Shown here in pieces: positions 44,401 to 56,512 of a stretch of 64,000 bases of DNA. Each line of letters begins with the position of its first letter. Position 1 is the stretch's first letter. This DNA is from Halichondria panicea (taxonomy: Eukaryota; Porifera; Demospongiae; Suberitida; Halichondriidae), in assembly GCF_963675165.1 (NCBI RefSeq), contig NC_087382.1, positions 1,302,001 through 1,366,000 on the forward strand, read 5' to 3'. The notes under the pieces were generated by a model. The model made no database searches, was not told where the DNA came from, and saw only the letters and a program-made list of their open reading frames with translations. The translations under genes were made by a program, and so were the position numbers.

Positions 44401-47400
44401 AATAAGCTATAATAATAATTATTAGTCAGCTACAGAGGCAAATCATTATACTCCTGTTTAGTTTCAGTATACTTCAGATTTCAGATTAATCGAGTGCTTG
44501 AATTTAATAACAGAATGTTTGTCGTGTGGCACTAGCAAATACAACTCTCTGCTACTCACTGACTCATATTCGACTTATTGCCAACATCATCATAATGATC
44601 ATGCTTTACCATCAAATTCCATAAATCATGGCACATTTCTTGAGCCAACTATATTTATTGTGGATCATGATGTCGCTCAACAGCATCGAATATCAGTGTG
44701 ACCTAAACTATGTGCGTACTGCAAACTGACATGATTTGATTGTATCCATATAGTTGCAGTAAATAAGGCTGGAGACACTCCTCTCTCCATTGAGTGTTCC
44801 CGTGGTAACCTGAAGATGGTCAAGGCTCTCATCAACAAGCATGTTGATCCAAATAGTAAGTGTTTATTAATCGCTGTTACGTTGTGTTGATGGATGGTCT
44901 TCCACAGAGCCAGTTAACAAGGCTGGTGACACTCCACTCTCTCTGGCCTGTGCTAATGGCCACTTGGACACAGTCAAGTATCTTGTGAACAAGCATCGTT
45001 GTGATCCAGGTACAGTCAACAAGGCTGGTGACACCCCACTCTCTCTGGCCTGTGCTAATGGTCACTGGGACACAGTCAAGTGCCTTGTGAACGAGCATCA
45101 TTGTGATCCTAGAAGTAAGCTATCATTGTATGTACGTACATGTGTATCACACCAACTATAGCTTCATGCATGAATGTGGAATGTTGTGGTATACCTAATG
45201 CTATAATTATATTACCACGGAATACAAACGCAAACCAATGCATGTGTGCATGTACAGGTACAGTCAACAACGCTGGTGACACTCCACTCTCTCTGGCCTA
45301 CAAAGGTGGACACTGGGATATGGTCAAGTATCTTGCCATCACTCATCACTGTGACACAACAAGTAATTCCAATATTTTTTCCGCGGTTGTGAATGACCTA
45401 TTTGTAATTATAATTATGCTCTTTATGGATTCTACAGAATTGTGCAATAGAATTTACTTTTATTGTCGGTTTTTAATTTTACGATCATGCTGCACAGCAT
45501 ATTGATCTCATGCGATATACTGGGACTGAGTATCAAGCTTAAAACATTGGGGAGTGTTAATTTTGGTGACCCGCACCATGATTCACCAATCACCACATTG
45601 ACCGGTTATAAGGTACAGCCTATAGCCTGTAGCTTGGTACTGTGTATGAAATATCAGGAGCGTATAGCAGGTCTATATCTAATAGTGAGGATGGGACAGA
45701 TTGAGGATTGAGGAGAAAGTGCCACTTTCTGGATCTCAGACAAATAATAATTATTAGTCAGCTACAGAGGCAAATCATTATACTCCTGTTTAGTTTCAGT
45801 ATACTTCAGATTTCAGATTAATCGAGTGCTTGAATTTAATAACAGAATGTTTGTCGTGTGGCACTAGCAAATACAACTCTCTGCTACTCACTGACTCATA
45901 TTCGACTTATTGCCAACATCATCATAATGATCATGCTTTACCATCAAATTCCATAAATCATGGCACATTTCTTGAGCCAACTATATTTATTGTGGATCAT
46001 GATGTCGCTCAACAGCATCGAATATCAGTGTGACCTAAACTATGTGCGTACTGCAAACTGACATGATTTGATTGTATCCATATAGTTGCAGTAAATAAGG
46101 CTGGAGACACTCCTCTCTCCATTGAGTGTTCCCGTGGTAACCTGAAGATGGTCAAGGCTCTCATCAACAAGCATGTTGATCCAAATAGTAAGTGTTTATT
46201 AATCGCTGTTACGTTGTGTTGATGGATGGTCTTCCACAGAGCCAGTTAACAAGGCTGGTGACACTCCACTCTCTCTGGCCTGTGCTAATGGCCACTTGGA
46301 CACAGTCAAGTATCTTGTGAACAAGCATCGTTGTGATCCAGGTACAGTCAACAAGGCTGGTGACACCCCACTCTCTCTGGCCTGTGCTAATGGTCACTGG
46401 GACACAGTCAAGTGCCTTGTGAACGAGCATCATTGTGATCCTAGAAGTAAGCTATCATTGTATGTACGTACATGTGTATCACACCAACTATAGCTTCATG
46501 CATGAATGTGGAATGTTGTGGTATACCTAATGCTATAATTATATTACCACGGAATACAAACGCAAACCAATGCATGTGTGCATGTACAGGTACAGTCAAC
46601 AAGGCTGGTGACACTCTACTCTCTCTGGCCTACAAAGGTGGACACTGGGATATGGTCAAGTATCTTGCCATCACTCATCACTGTGACACAACAAGTAATT
46701 CCAATATTTTTTCCGCGGTTGTGAATGACCTATTTGTAATTATAATTATGCTCTTTATGGATTCTACAGAATTGTGCAATAGAATTTACTTTTATTGTCG
46801 GTTTTTAATTTTACAATCATGCTGCACAGCATATTGATCTCATGCGATATACTGGGACTGAGTATCAAGCTTAAAACCTTGGGGAGTGTTAATTTTGGTG
46901 ACCCGCACCATGATTCACCAATCACCACATTGACCTGTTATAAGGTACAGCCTATAGCCTGTAGCTTGGTACTGTGTATGAAATATCAGGAGCGTATAGC
47001 AGGTCTATATCTAATAGTGAGGATGGGACAGATTGAGGATTGAGGAGAAAGTGCCACTTTCTGGATCTCAGACAAATAAGCTATAATAATAATTATTAGT
47101 CAGCTACAGAGGCAAATCATTATACTCCTGTTTAGTTTCAGTATACTTCAGATTTCAGATTAATCGAGTGCTTGAATTTAATAACAGAATGTTTGTCGTG
47201 TGGCACTAGCAAATACAACTCTCTGCTACTCACTGACTCATATTCGACTTATTGCCAACATCATCATAATGATCATGCTTTACCATCAAATTCCATAAAT
47301 CATGGCACATTTCTTGAGCCAACTATATTTATTGTGGATCATGATGTCGCTCAACAGCATCGAATATCAGTGTGACCTAAACTATGTGCGTACTGCAAAC

Positions 47401-50400
47401 TGACATGATTTGATTGTATCCATATAGTTGCAGTAAATAAGGCTGGAGACACTCCTCTCTCCATTGAGTGTTCCCATGGTAACCTGAAGATGGTCAAGGC
47501 TCTCATCAACAAGCATGTTGATCCAAATAGTAAGTGTTTATTAATCGCTGTTACGTTGTGTTGATGGATGGTCTTCCACAGAGCCAGTTAACAAGGCTGG
47601 TGACACTCCACTCTCTCTGGCCTACAAAAGTGAACACTGGGAAGTGGTCAAGTATCTTGCCATCACTCATCACTGTGATACAACAAGTAAATCAGTTTGT
47701 TCATGGTTGTCAATGAACCTGTTGGTTTTATTGCACTATACTAAACTTGTTTAAGGTTAGGATATAGTGTTTCGCCCACTCAAGAAAGTGGGTGTTCCCG
47801 CTCAGCATCTGTACAGCAATTTTGGTAAAGCTAGCTACAAAACTTCTGCGTCAGTTTTCTACCTTCTTAGCTGATGATCATGTCCTATTTAAGCATGATC
47901 TAATTAAGTAAGGTATGGGGTAGGGCCAGATGTAAAAATTTCATAGAGAATCAAGACTCTGCAGCTGCAGCGCTAGCCTCGATTCCAGCCGCGAAGAAAA
48001 AGGCGGCCTGGTATACCTTGTATGCGCATGCACGTACATTACCCCAAGAAGGGGGTAATCCGTGTATTTGTGGATACTGTCAGTAAAATAAACCGTATAC
48101 TATTTGTATTCTGAAGTTACGGTCCGTTACATAGAACTTATTTAGAAGTATTGTGTAAAGATGACCGAGTTCTTACACCGGGCCCTTTATTGTATCAAGC
48201 CAAGTCTCTACTTAACGACACTCTGTAAGGCTATACAGATGTTATAGGAAAGGCATGATGTGTTCCTGTGGGTCCCCTGATGAGGCTGTGGTAATATAGA
48301 CCAGGCAAGTCTTCTGCTACCAAATCTTTCTTTTATGTTCGACAAGAAGTCATTACTGAAAATAAAAAAGCTAATGATCACTCTTGAGAAGCTTTAACTC
48401 GACACTCAGGAAGTTATTCACTCAAGATTTACTGATGTATTGAAGAGTCCACTACTCATCCTAGCTGGCAGCTCTATAGCTGTCCGGGAGGCCTTCTTGA
48501 ACTGTAACTGAGCTAGAAGGAAGCAACACTGCTGTAGTTAATAATTATTCTACTCATGTACTTTGATTGAAAGCTGCCATTGTGGTCATATTGTCATGCG
48601 TATTCTTCCTTTTTGTAACCTTGTCCGTTTTTTTACAATTTGTATGATAAAATTGCTGTCAATTATTTCGCGCATGCGCTTACAAGGTATACCAAGGCCG
48701 CCTTTCTCTTCGCGGCTGGAATCGAGGCTACTGCAGCGCTCACTTTACTTTTATTTTTGGCTCATTTTTGCGTATTGATATACTCAGTAATGTGCACTCA
48801 ACATGGTGTTCATTCGATAGAATCCGATCTTGCTTTCAATTCTGATGGCAGCCCAAAGAAAAATATAAGTTTGAACCTCGCTAGGAATATGACCTCAATG
48901 TGTCCATCACATCATGAGCAGTTTCAGCAATAATTAATTGTTTAGTTCCAGTGTGTGCAATTGACACTTCATATTCACAAGATTTGCTGGAGAAGTGCTG
49001 CTGGAGCTCATGCCAACTCAACCTGCTTTCACCATCCACCACCAACCCATATATCTTGTTTGCGTGTCAATTTTTCATTGACTAATTAACATGAGATTAT
49101 CATTTTCATTGGAAGTTTGCATGTATGAATGACATCATGATTGCTGAGTGCACATTAACAGAGTATGCTGGGACATGCATGACTGAGTGCCATAATTATG
49201 CATACAAAATTAATGTCATAATTATATGGAGTATACAGACATTTTAAGTACTCTAATTCACTGCATGTATTCAGGTGTCTTCTTGCTAGCAGTAAAGCTT
49301 GAGCAAGATGTGGAATTTTTTCTGGCAGAATGCCATTGTGATCCGAATGTGACCGACAAAGAAGGCAAGACACCTCTCGATTTGGCGAATAACTCTAAGA
49401 TCATAAAGCTCCTCTTGAAACACGGAGCCAAAGCTGCCAATGTCTACAAGGAACACAGCAAGCTCATCGGAAAGCTCTCCTCCGAGCGACCCCCACACCT
49501 TCCTCTGTCTGTGCTCATCATTGGTGATGGTGGTGTGGGGAAGAGCACTCTGTTGAAGTCCATTCTGAGTCCAAAAGGGTTTTGGTCTAAACTACAGAAG
49601 GCAAAACCCGTAGATGGTGTCGATGAAAAAACAGTGGGGATCATACCGTACGAAATATACACCAAAGAGTTTGGGAGGATCATCTACTTTGATTTTGCTG
49701 GCCAGAAAGAGTTTTACGCAAGCCACTGTGCCATTCTGGAGAATGCTGTTCAAACCTCACCACCCATCATTATCCTCTGTGCTAAGCTTGTAGAAAGTGA
49801 GCAGGCGATTATTAATTCCATGTATCGTTGGTTAACCCTCGTTCAAAACCAGTGCATCAATTTGAAAGGCAAAGCACACGTGATAGTAGTTGGTAGCCAT
49901 GCCGACCAGGTGAAGGAAATGGAAGAAGATCCACGAGCCAAAGAGAAAATCTTTGCCCCCATTATCAAGCAATTCCCAAAGTTTGAGTTCAGAGAGTTCA
50001 TTCCAATGGATTGCCGCTTTGCTGATTCGGATGACATGAAAAAAGCAAAAGAGCAAATCAAAAAAAGCTCCGCTATTCTCCGCTCTCCAGAAACCATCAG
50101 CCTGAATGCTCACACTTTTTACATCTACTATGCCGAAAGCTTCAAAGACGACCTTGCTTTGTCGTTGGGAAATGTCTATGAAAGAATTAAGAGTGATCTT
50201 AACGAGGATCTGTCAAAACGCACCCAAGATATTCTTTCTTTCATACCCAGCACCGTCCCTCACCTTGTAGACATCTGTGACCAGCTGCATAAAAGAGGTC
50301 TCCTATTGTTTCTCTGCAATGACAGCTCTCCAGAGAAGTCTTTCTTAGTGATTGACCAACCAAAGCTTCTGTCCAGAGTCACTGGGACAGTGTTCGCTCC

Positions 50401-53400
50401 TGAAAGTTTCCGCCAGCACTGCAAGCTAGCTTCAAGCACTGGAGTGGTGCCTTTGTCGAAATTCAGCAAAGAATTTGATGGCTTCGACATCGAAATGCTG
50501 ATTGCCTACATGTCACATTTAGAGCTGTGCTTCGAAATTATGGACATGCAAGTCTTGGATTTCATTTCGAAGGAGATTGCTTCTTCTACTGACAGTAATG
50601 CTTCTGTTCCTGAGTCTGACAGATACCTCTTCTTTCCTGGGCTCATTCGAATCGAAACTCCAGAGCAAAGGTTGGAACTAACTGAAGACATCAAGTACCA
50701 TTTTGGTTGGATACTCCAAACCTCTCAAAAAACAGAGTTTTTCGATCCTCGCTGCCTTCAGGTCCTCATTCTGAGGATAGTGTTCACATTCCGACTTGCT
50801 CCTGCCCTAAGAGTACAGCATGATGTCCCTTCCCTGCAGAGATTCTGCTCTGTGTGGAAGAATGGGATCTACTGGTGCAACGATGATGGGATCACCGCAC
50901 ACCTCGAACTTGCTGAAAATGGCCAATCTCTTGTTCTCAAAATGCACTCTGATACGGTTCGACCTGAAGGTTTGATTCATCGCTCCAGAATTATGAGCAC
51001 AATCCGCGAGACTGTTGAATGTTTTGGCCGCAATGTGAATGTGATTGAAACAGTGATTGATCCAAATCAAGTTGTCAAGCATCCTCTGAATAATCCCTCT
51101 AACCTCCCACTGGTCAAAATCAAAGATATTGCAGCAGCTGTCTCCTCCAACAGAAGAATGATCAAATCAACACAACACGTTGCCTTTGCCTTCAAGCATC
51201 TCTTACAGTTTGAGCCGTATGCTGGCCTAGATCAAACCACCATACAGTGTATCCACAGTGACAAGAATGCCAAGAGAGATGAGAAAATCTCCAAAGGTTT
51301 CATTTCTCATTTTGCCAGCCAAATTGCCAATTCAGTTAGAGATAATCCAGATCAAATATCTCGAAACAGTTGCATATTCAGAAGAATCCTGAGCCACTTT
51401 CAAGAATTTGGCGTCAACATTGAGTCGGTCAGTCCCAGACAGGAGGTGGTCCAGGCCCTTGAGACGTGGAGGAGTGAGACTGAGGGAACTTACAGCTGTC
51501 TGAGGGAGACTCTCAACAAGTACAGCGTCTTCACTGGAAGAAACCCTCTTGTGAGTGGAATTTTAATTGAATAATTATGTCAAACTGTTTTTGCTTTACT
51601 AGTCCCAACCTGATTTTGCTTCCGTGTACTAGTCTCTCTTCCCGTCATGTACATACAGGACCTAGCTGGTGTGGCTCATGATGATATTGCTCCCTCTGTG
51701 TTTAGTATCCGTGGTGATGAGCAAATGGTGAGTATAGTTGTACGTTACAAAATTAAGCTGTCTCTTTATAGGCTCTAAGAACCATCTATAATTGTGAAAT
51801 ATAAAATAATGTTAAAACTATATAATTATTATGTTGAATGCTTGGAGTGAAAGAATTAACATGTAAGTGAGTGAGTGCACATAATGTTTCCTACCTATTC
51901 TATTATACATGCAACAATCACAGTAGAAGTGTGCAATTAAGAAACTATCGTGTTCATTCTAGTACAGTGTAGCTTACATTCAAGAGGATCACTAAATTGT
52001 GAAATAATGAATACTGTATTACTCTTCACAGGATCACCAGATACCCTCTACCCCTACCTTAGGTATGACTTCACAATAATTACTCAATAGTTACCATCAG
52101 TATGACTAGTATAATAGCATATACCGGTACTTACATGTAGTGTGTAGCAATAATATCAATCTTTTGTTCTCAGCGTCAGGTGAACTCTCCATTGAGAAGT
52201 CAACGATTAGAGAACACTATGATACTGTCTCTGTTGTGAAGACGCCATCATCAGGTTGGGTTGTTTCAAAAACTGTAACACTGTTGTTCACTGATTACTC
52301 TTATAGATAAGGGGTCCCTGTCATCAGAAAGACTCCACTCAGCAGCTCCAGTCCAGAGACTAGGAGCTACATCAGCTGGTACTGGGGACAGTCGACTCCA
52401 TACTAGAAGAGGTAAATTCACTGATGATCAGATAAAGTAATGTATGAATGTACCATAGCAGGTTATTTTATGGTGGAAATGTTTATAGATTTATTTAGAG
52501 CATCATGCGAAAATTAAAACTACGAAATTATTTTACCCGGAATACGTTCAACATAATTATATTTTATTGGGCATTTCATACGAAAATTTGCACCAACTGT
52601 TATAATAATGGTATGTACAATTATTGTGCCTACTTTGTTGCCTTGAAACCATTTGCTGCATGACTCAAGCTAGTGAGCATATTCACACTCTTGTCGGTCT
52701 GAAAGTGAATGTTAGAAGTTTTGGGTGGTAGGTGGAATTCTGCTACCAGAGGAGAGTATGCCATATATATAGAACTGACCACAGTGCTATTATGTCATAA
52801 TTATTATAATAAATATTATTGGTTTTTGAAAAGCATTTCCTCATATTGGTACTTCATTTCCTTTGCTCTCAGAGATCAAAATGGTTTAAATTGTTCACGC
52901 CATTAATTACTTACTTATAGGTTCTAGTGATTTGTCTGCTCTAAGGAACATTGTAGACACTGCAATCACTGGACAACTGGAGCACCAAATGAAGTGTGGA
53001 GATGCTCACATACAGGTACGTATCATAGCTATGATTATATACTTCAATGTCTGCTAAAACTGCATGTCTATAATTATGAGTTTATAAGTCTAAAGGGTCC
53101 AATTCATTGCCGACGTGGCACAAATTTGGTGAATGTCTGCCCTTGTACCCTAGTCCACTTACATTTTTGTTGATTTGCCCGGATTGGGCTGTCTATTAGT
53201 GGGTCTAGTTACTATGGTTTCCGTCATGTACAGGATCCAGGAACTACCAGTGTCTATCAGTTGATGGTCAAGCATGGAGTCACTGACGAGCAGTTGGATC
53301 GAGAGATTGAACAAGACGACCTTGCTCCAGTAGCTATGCACTTTGATAATGTGGAGCTCTACCTCAACCCACTGAAGTTGAATGGAAATGAACAAGCTGA

Positions 53401-53602
53401 CGTGAGGCGAGAGACTTATTTAAGTAGAAGCAATCAGGTGGCAGTGATCACCTGTTTGTCAATCTGGAGGGGTCACGAACCCAGCGAAGCAACCTTCAAA
53501 GCACTGATTAGGATCTTATTGGATCTGAGGAAGGAAGAGATTGCTACCAAGATCTGTCAGTACTTAAATAAGGTGATTGAAGTACATACAGTGATTCAAT
53601 GA
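41495..53602 (+). CDS. Gene 2: ANK-DD-ANK(x13+)-ROC-COR-DD protein, 22 coding exons, 1707 aa
   Basis: Exons: 41495-41499, 41673-41974, 42464-42565, 42908-43156, 43341-43433, 43566-43772, 43916-44020, 44754-44855, 44908-45114, 45258-45362, 46086-46187, 46240-46446, 46590-46694, 47428-47529, 47582-47686, 49275-51550, 51659-51727, 52032-52062, 52174-52254, 52307-52411, 52921-53015, 53234-53602. Total 5124 nt, exactly 1708 codons with stop. Domains: ankyrin (residues about 5-136), Death domain (137-219), ankyrin (220-745), ROC GTPase with P-loop 783-791 (GDGGVGKST), switch II DFAGQ 839-843 and GSHAD 906-910, COR (about 985-1458), linker (1459-1585), Death domain (1586-1695). Likely a cytoplasmic GTP-regulated death/immune signalling protein. 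It lacks the ZU5-DD tail of gene 1. The last exon could instead splice after AAT AAG at about 53573 to ACCCAG TGA near 53732. Confidence 0.87.
43566..47581 (+). repeat. Three tandem copies of a 1.34-kb exon-bearing unit (amplified ankyrin exons)
   Basis: Unit starts are 43566, 44908 and 46240 (lengths 1342, 1332 and 1342). Each holds a 207-nt exon with two fused ankyrin repeats, a 105-nt exon and a 102-nt exon, each one repeat, all phase 1-1. Copies differ by single bases and by a 10-bp deletion near 45747. One change alters the consensus: TLLSL for TPLSL at about 46616. Within the 207-nt exon the second repeat restarts with GTACAGTCAACAAGG, the same text as at an acceptor, so the two-repeat exon arose by internal duplication. 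Confidence 0.93.
47974..48730. mobile_element. TAGCCTCG-family transposon in gene 2, 757 bp, exact 9-bp target duplication
   Basis: Left TAGCCTCGATTCCAGCCGCG, right CGCGGCTGGAATCGAGGCTA. Flanked by CTGCAGCGC at 47965-47973 and 48731-48739. The body is the reverse complement of the element at 7212-7937 (for example GTCCGTTTTTTTACAATTTG here against its inverse at about 7305). It sits in the intron just before the ROC exon, as does the gene 1 copy. No transposase. Confidence 0.9.
49275..51550 (+). CDS. Gene 2 exon 16: ankyrin end, ROC GTPase, COR (2276 nt)
   Basis: Acceptor TTCAG at 49270-49274, donor at 51551. Content as for gene 1 exon 9, with about nine in ten residues alike. Differences include SHFQEFGVNIESV in place of a shorter stretch near the end and loss of one Thr before RYLFFPG. 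The P-loop GDGGVGKST is intact, and GSHADQV replaces the usual NKxD. Equal exon length in the two paralogs despite compensating small insertions and deletions indicates selection on reading frame in both. Confidence 0.92.
51659..53602 (+). CDS. Gene 2 exons 17-22: linker and C-terminal Death domain
   Basis: Exons 51659-51727 (DLAGVAHDDIAPSVFSIR), 52032-52062, 52174-52254, 52307-52411, 52921-53015 and 53234-53602. The last encodes a Death domain (TDEQLDREIEQDDLAPVAM, FDNVELYLNPLKL, CLSIWRGHEPSEATFKALI, IATKICQYL) followed by NKVIEVHTVIQ and TGA. The gene 1 donor TTG|GTAAAT is not kept here (TTAAATAAG instead), which fits this paralog ending at the first tail Death domain. Confidence 0.85.
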
Positions 53603-54417
53603 TTCCAACATATTCTGCAAGCGGCTTGTCTTGTTGTATACACTGTACTAGCTCTTTAATTTCCAGTTCCATATAATTATACTAGGTATTCATGTGCTTG
53701 AGTCACTAGTACTTTCTTAATTACATGCAGACCCAGTGATCTATGAGTGCTGAGAGTGACTGACTGTAAAGCTAGAGCTGTGTGTAGGACTCTTGTACTG
53801 AATTGAACACAATGGACATCTGTTATAATTATTGTGTGCGTGATTTTATGACCTCTTTTTACCCTGAGTGTAGAGTGATAATCTGTTTAACACTTGTTAC
53901 ATTATTGATCTTTACCTAAACAATTCCATTTACGCCGCCTACTTAATTGAATCGAGGCTATATTCTTGACATCAAAACCAACACAATAATGTTATCAGCT
54001 ATATCCATTACATGACAACATGACTGTCCACATACAAAACACACAAACTCAACGTTTGATATTTAAACACATCACATATACAGAGCGAAAAACTACTAGC
54101 TCAGTGTCAGTTAATAGCGCCTCTTCTGGTTTCTCTTTAGCCACCTTTCACTATTAGTCCGGTTAACAGAGCCTGTGTGGGTGTGTGGGTGTGTACAGTA
54201 ACAATCTGCATGGGGTGAGATGTGTGAGGCTTGAAGAAATAAATGCCTGTATATATATTTTAAGGATCTAGATTACTTCACTGTACAATAGATTGTATGT
54301 AGATAGATTACTTCACTGTTATAGACACTGTTTTAGAGGTGTCCCTTGACAATAATTTATGCAGAAAAGGACTTCATTTGTGAGTTAGCACCTATATAGA
54401 GGACTGAAGGCCTTCAT
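53603..54417 (+). other. 3' flank of gene 2
   Basis: Similar in outline to the 3' flank of gene 1 (TAATCTGTTTAAC, GATCTTTACCTAAAC). AATAAATG at about 54240 could be the poly(A) signal. A single degenerate TAGCCTCG-family end (GAATCGAGGCTA) is near 53950. The stretch AGGACTTCATTTGTGAGTTA at about 54368 is the inverse of text at about 30340, so it is a dispersed repeat. Confidence 0.4.
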
Positions 54418-54482
54418 GGTGCATGGCCAGTAAAGCACTTGACTCAAGATCGGAAGGTTGAGAGTTCGATAGCGGAAACATT
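54418..54482 (+). repeat. tRNA-derived SINE-like relic
   Basis: It reads like the body of a tRNA: ATGGCCAGTAAAGCACTTGA in the D-arm region, GACTCAAGATC as an anticodon arm with CAA in the loop, and GGTTGAGAGTTCGATAGC as a T-arm / B-box. The acceptor stem cannot be paired and the variable region is short, so it is not a working tRNA gene. A tRNA(Leu)-like SINE head is the best reading. Confidence 0.5.
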
Positions 54483-54544
54483 TTCTAATTAATTTTTCTA
54501 AGGAGTATTAGCCTCCGAACATGCATCACATTTCAGGAGTTCAC

Positions 54545-55885
54545 TCAGTTTTTTTCTGAAAAATGAGTAGGTGTCCACCACATCCTGACGGATGGGATGT
54601 AAAGCCGGGGATCTGACTTGATAAGCTTAAAGCTTCCTTCAGTGCACGTGTGTACATTAGCTGGCACACTTGCTCTGTTATTTGTGAGCAGAGAATCGGA
54701 AATGATCACAGTGCCATCAGCAACAAAAAATACTCCACCAATGTCAGCACTGTTATTTTTAAACATGACTTTGGAGACAGATATAGTTCCAGTATATACC
54801 AAAATCGCTCCACCAGAGGGTGCCTTGTTGTTTGTTAGCTTGCTATCGGATATCAGTAACTCTCCATTCAAAACCAAAATCGCTCCACCTGATCTTTCAG
54901 CACTGTTGTACGCTAGCTCACTGTCAGAGATTGAGACACTCCCAAACCAGATATTAATTGCTCCACCGTCACTAATAGCACTATTGTTTAGTAGCGCACA
55001 GTTGGAAATGAACAAATTAGTTCTGAAGGTGGAAATCGCTCCACCATATTCAGCGATATTATCCATAAAGTTACAGAAACTGATTGAAACATTAACTGCC
55101 GAAATACCGCCACCACTATAATAAAAATCACTGGCATAAATCGCTCCACCGCTGTAATAAACGCTATTATTTGTAAAGTTGCACCAACTGATAGTCACAC
55201 TTGAAGAGGCCACCTCTACTGCTCCACCATATGTAGTACCAGTATTGGAAGTGAATCTTGAATCATTAATAACAGTTTGCTTTGAGTAAATGTAAACTGC
55301 ACCACCATTGTTATTAAAGAAATCACTCTTTTCAATGCACACAGTATCAGCTTTAACATGCAATGCTCTGTCAGTGCTAGTGTTGTTTACAAAGAGAACT
55401 TGTTCAATTCTCACAGTTACCACATGAGTGATCCAGAGTGTACAAGATTCCAACTTTAGCAATTTCAAGTCTACCAAAGAGCATTCAGCGATAAATAATT
55501 CTTGAGAAATGTAGCCTGAACTTTTTTTATCACCTGCTCCAGTGAAATTCAAACCTTCAATACTCAATGCACGGATATTAGATAAATACACTGCTCTACC
55601 AGCTTTGTTGGCATTGATAGTGGCATTTTGGCCAGCAATAATCACCTCTCTGAAATTACAAATGTAAAGTATTTCACTTAATAAATGATCACCAGACAGA
55701 AAGCTCAAGGTGAGATTGTCTCCACCAGACAACAGGGCTGTTTGAACAAGCTGCTCGAGAGTGAAACAAGTTCCATTTTGGTAGTCATGACACGAGTCAG
55801 TTGAATCCACTGGCACAATGTGATAGTGCTCACTCCTGGTAACAGTAGCTAGGGTCAGTAGCAGCACCAACCAGCTGGTGTGCAT
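54545..55885 (-). CDS. Secreted beta-helix protein, truncated paralog of the 58933-63714 gene (446 aa)
   Basis: Single exon. ATG at 55885 gives a signal peptide (MHTSWLVLLLTLATVTRSE), then a leader with CFTLEQLVQTALLSGGDNLT and about ten parallel-beta-helix coils of the polymorphic-membrane-protein type (GGAI/GGAV motifs with FTNNS, ALLNNSAISDGGAINI, SELAYNSAERSGGAI). These repeats are common in sponge cell-surface proteins that end in a multi-pass membrane domain. Here the repeats stop at LTNNRAS, and the last about 40 residues (VPANVHTCTEGSFKLIK to SEKN) match nothing in the paralog. The rest was probably lost by rearrangement next to the repeat at 54.4 kb. The product may be secreted, or this may be a 5' gene fragment. 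The first about 120 bp upstream resemble those of the paralog, so the promoter was duplicated too. Confidence 0.75.
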   Translation of the reverse strand: MHTSWLVLLLTLATVTRSEHYHIVPVDSTDSCHDYQNGTCFTLEQLVQTALLSGGDNLTLSFLSGDHLLSEILYICNFREVIIAGQNATINANKAGRAVYLSNIRALSIEGLNFTGAGDKKSSGYISQELFIAECSLVDLKLLKLESCTLWITHVVTVRIEQVLFVNNTSTDRALHVKADTVCIEKSDFFNNNGGAVYIYSKQTVINDSRFTSNTGTTYGGAVEVASSSVTISWCNFTNNSVYYSGGAIYASDFYYSGGGISAVNVSISFCNFMDNIAEYGGAISTFRTNLFISNCALLNNSAISDGGAINIWFGSVSISDSELAYNSAERSGGAILVLNGELLISDSKLTNNKAPSGGAILVYTGTISVSKVMFKNNSADIGGVFFVADGTVIISDSLLTNNRASVPANVHTCTEGSFKLIKSDPRLYIPSVRMWWTPTHFSEKN

Positions 55886-56404
55886 GTTCTCTCCAATACT
55901 ATAAGATTACAAGCTAATCCGGCAGTGTCAGAATAGTGCTATTGCTTCTTCTATATACTGTATATCATCTATAGAGTGGAATAAGATAGCGGTCACCAGC
56001 AATTGAAATTATGAGGCTCAAATTCTTATCAGTTTCATTACACATGCATAGTTTGCACAGTTATAACTTACCTAATCGATTTCCCTTTTCAGCTTACAAG
56101 ATCCAAACACAGTCTCACATGCACGTGTGAATACAGTAGTGGAGTATAGAGGTAGGACTATATATTAGGCCAAAGGGTATAGTATCACTGCATGCAGTAG
56201 AGCTGTCATCAGATACAAGTCCAAAGCACACACAGAAAATTCCTAATAGGATTACATGTATAGAGATGTTGTTATAGTTCAGACAACCCGATTAGTAGCT
56301 GCTTCCCAAGGGAGAAGTGCATGTATACAGTGTAATACGTTTACATGCTTATAGTATACATACTATATAGATCTACGACCTGTGTTTTTAAGCACACTCC
56401 CATG

Positions 56405-56512
56405 CATATTTCCCTACAATCTGCTATATTTCCTTCCAATCTGCCGTATTTCCTTACAATCTGCCATATTTCCTTACAATCTGCTATATTTCCCTACAAT
56501 CTGCCATATTCC
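56405..56512 (+). repeat. 20-bp tandem repeat, about 5-6 copies
   Basis: Units of the form ATTTCCTTACAATCTGCCAT recur at 20-bp spacing with C/T changes. No coding meaning; periodic frames here are artefacts. The surrounding 55886-57405 interval shows upstream sequence of the 54545-55885 gene and no supported exon. Confidence 0.85.

Noticed and set aside
44121..47375. Repeated plus-strand frames of 67, 82 and 121 aa in the 1.34-kb units
   Set aside because: They lie in introns or run through splice sites; they recur only because the units are duplicated.
7212..48730. Inversion of one ancestral element by recombination between its inverted ends
   Set aside because: The two copies have different exact 9-bp target duplications, so they inserted separately.
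54418..54482. Genuine tRNA gene
   Set aside because: No acceptor stem can be formed and the cloverleaf is incomplete.
54618..55121. Plus-strand frames opposite the beta-helix genes (also 62130-62498)
   Set aside because: Shadow frames produced by the repeated coils on the coding minus strand.
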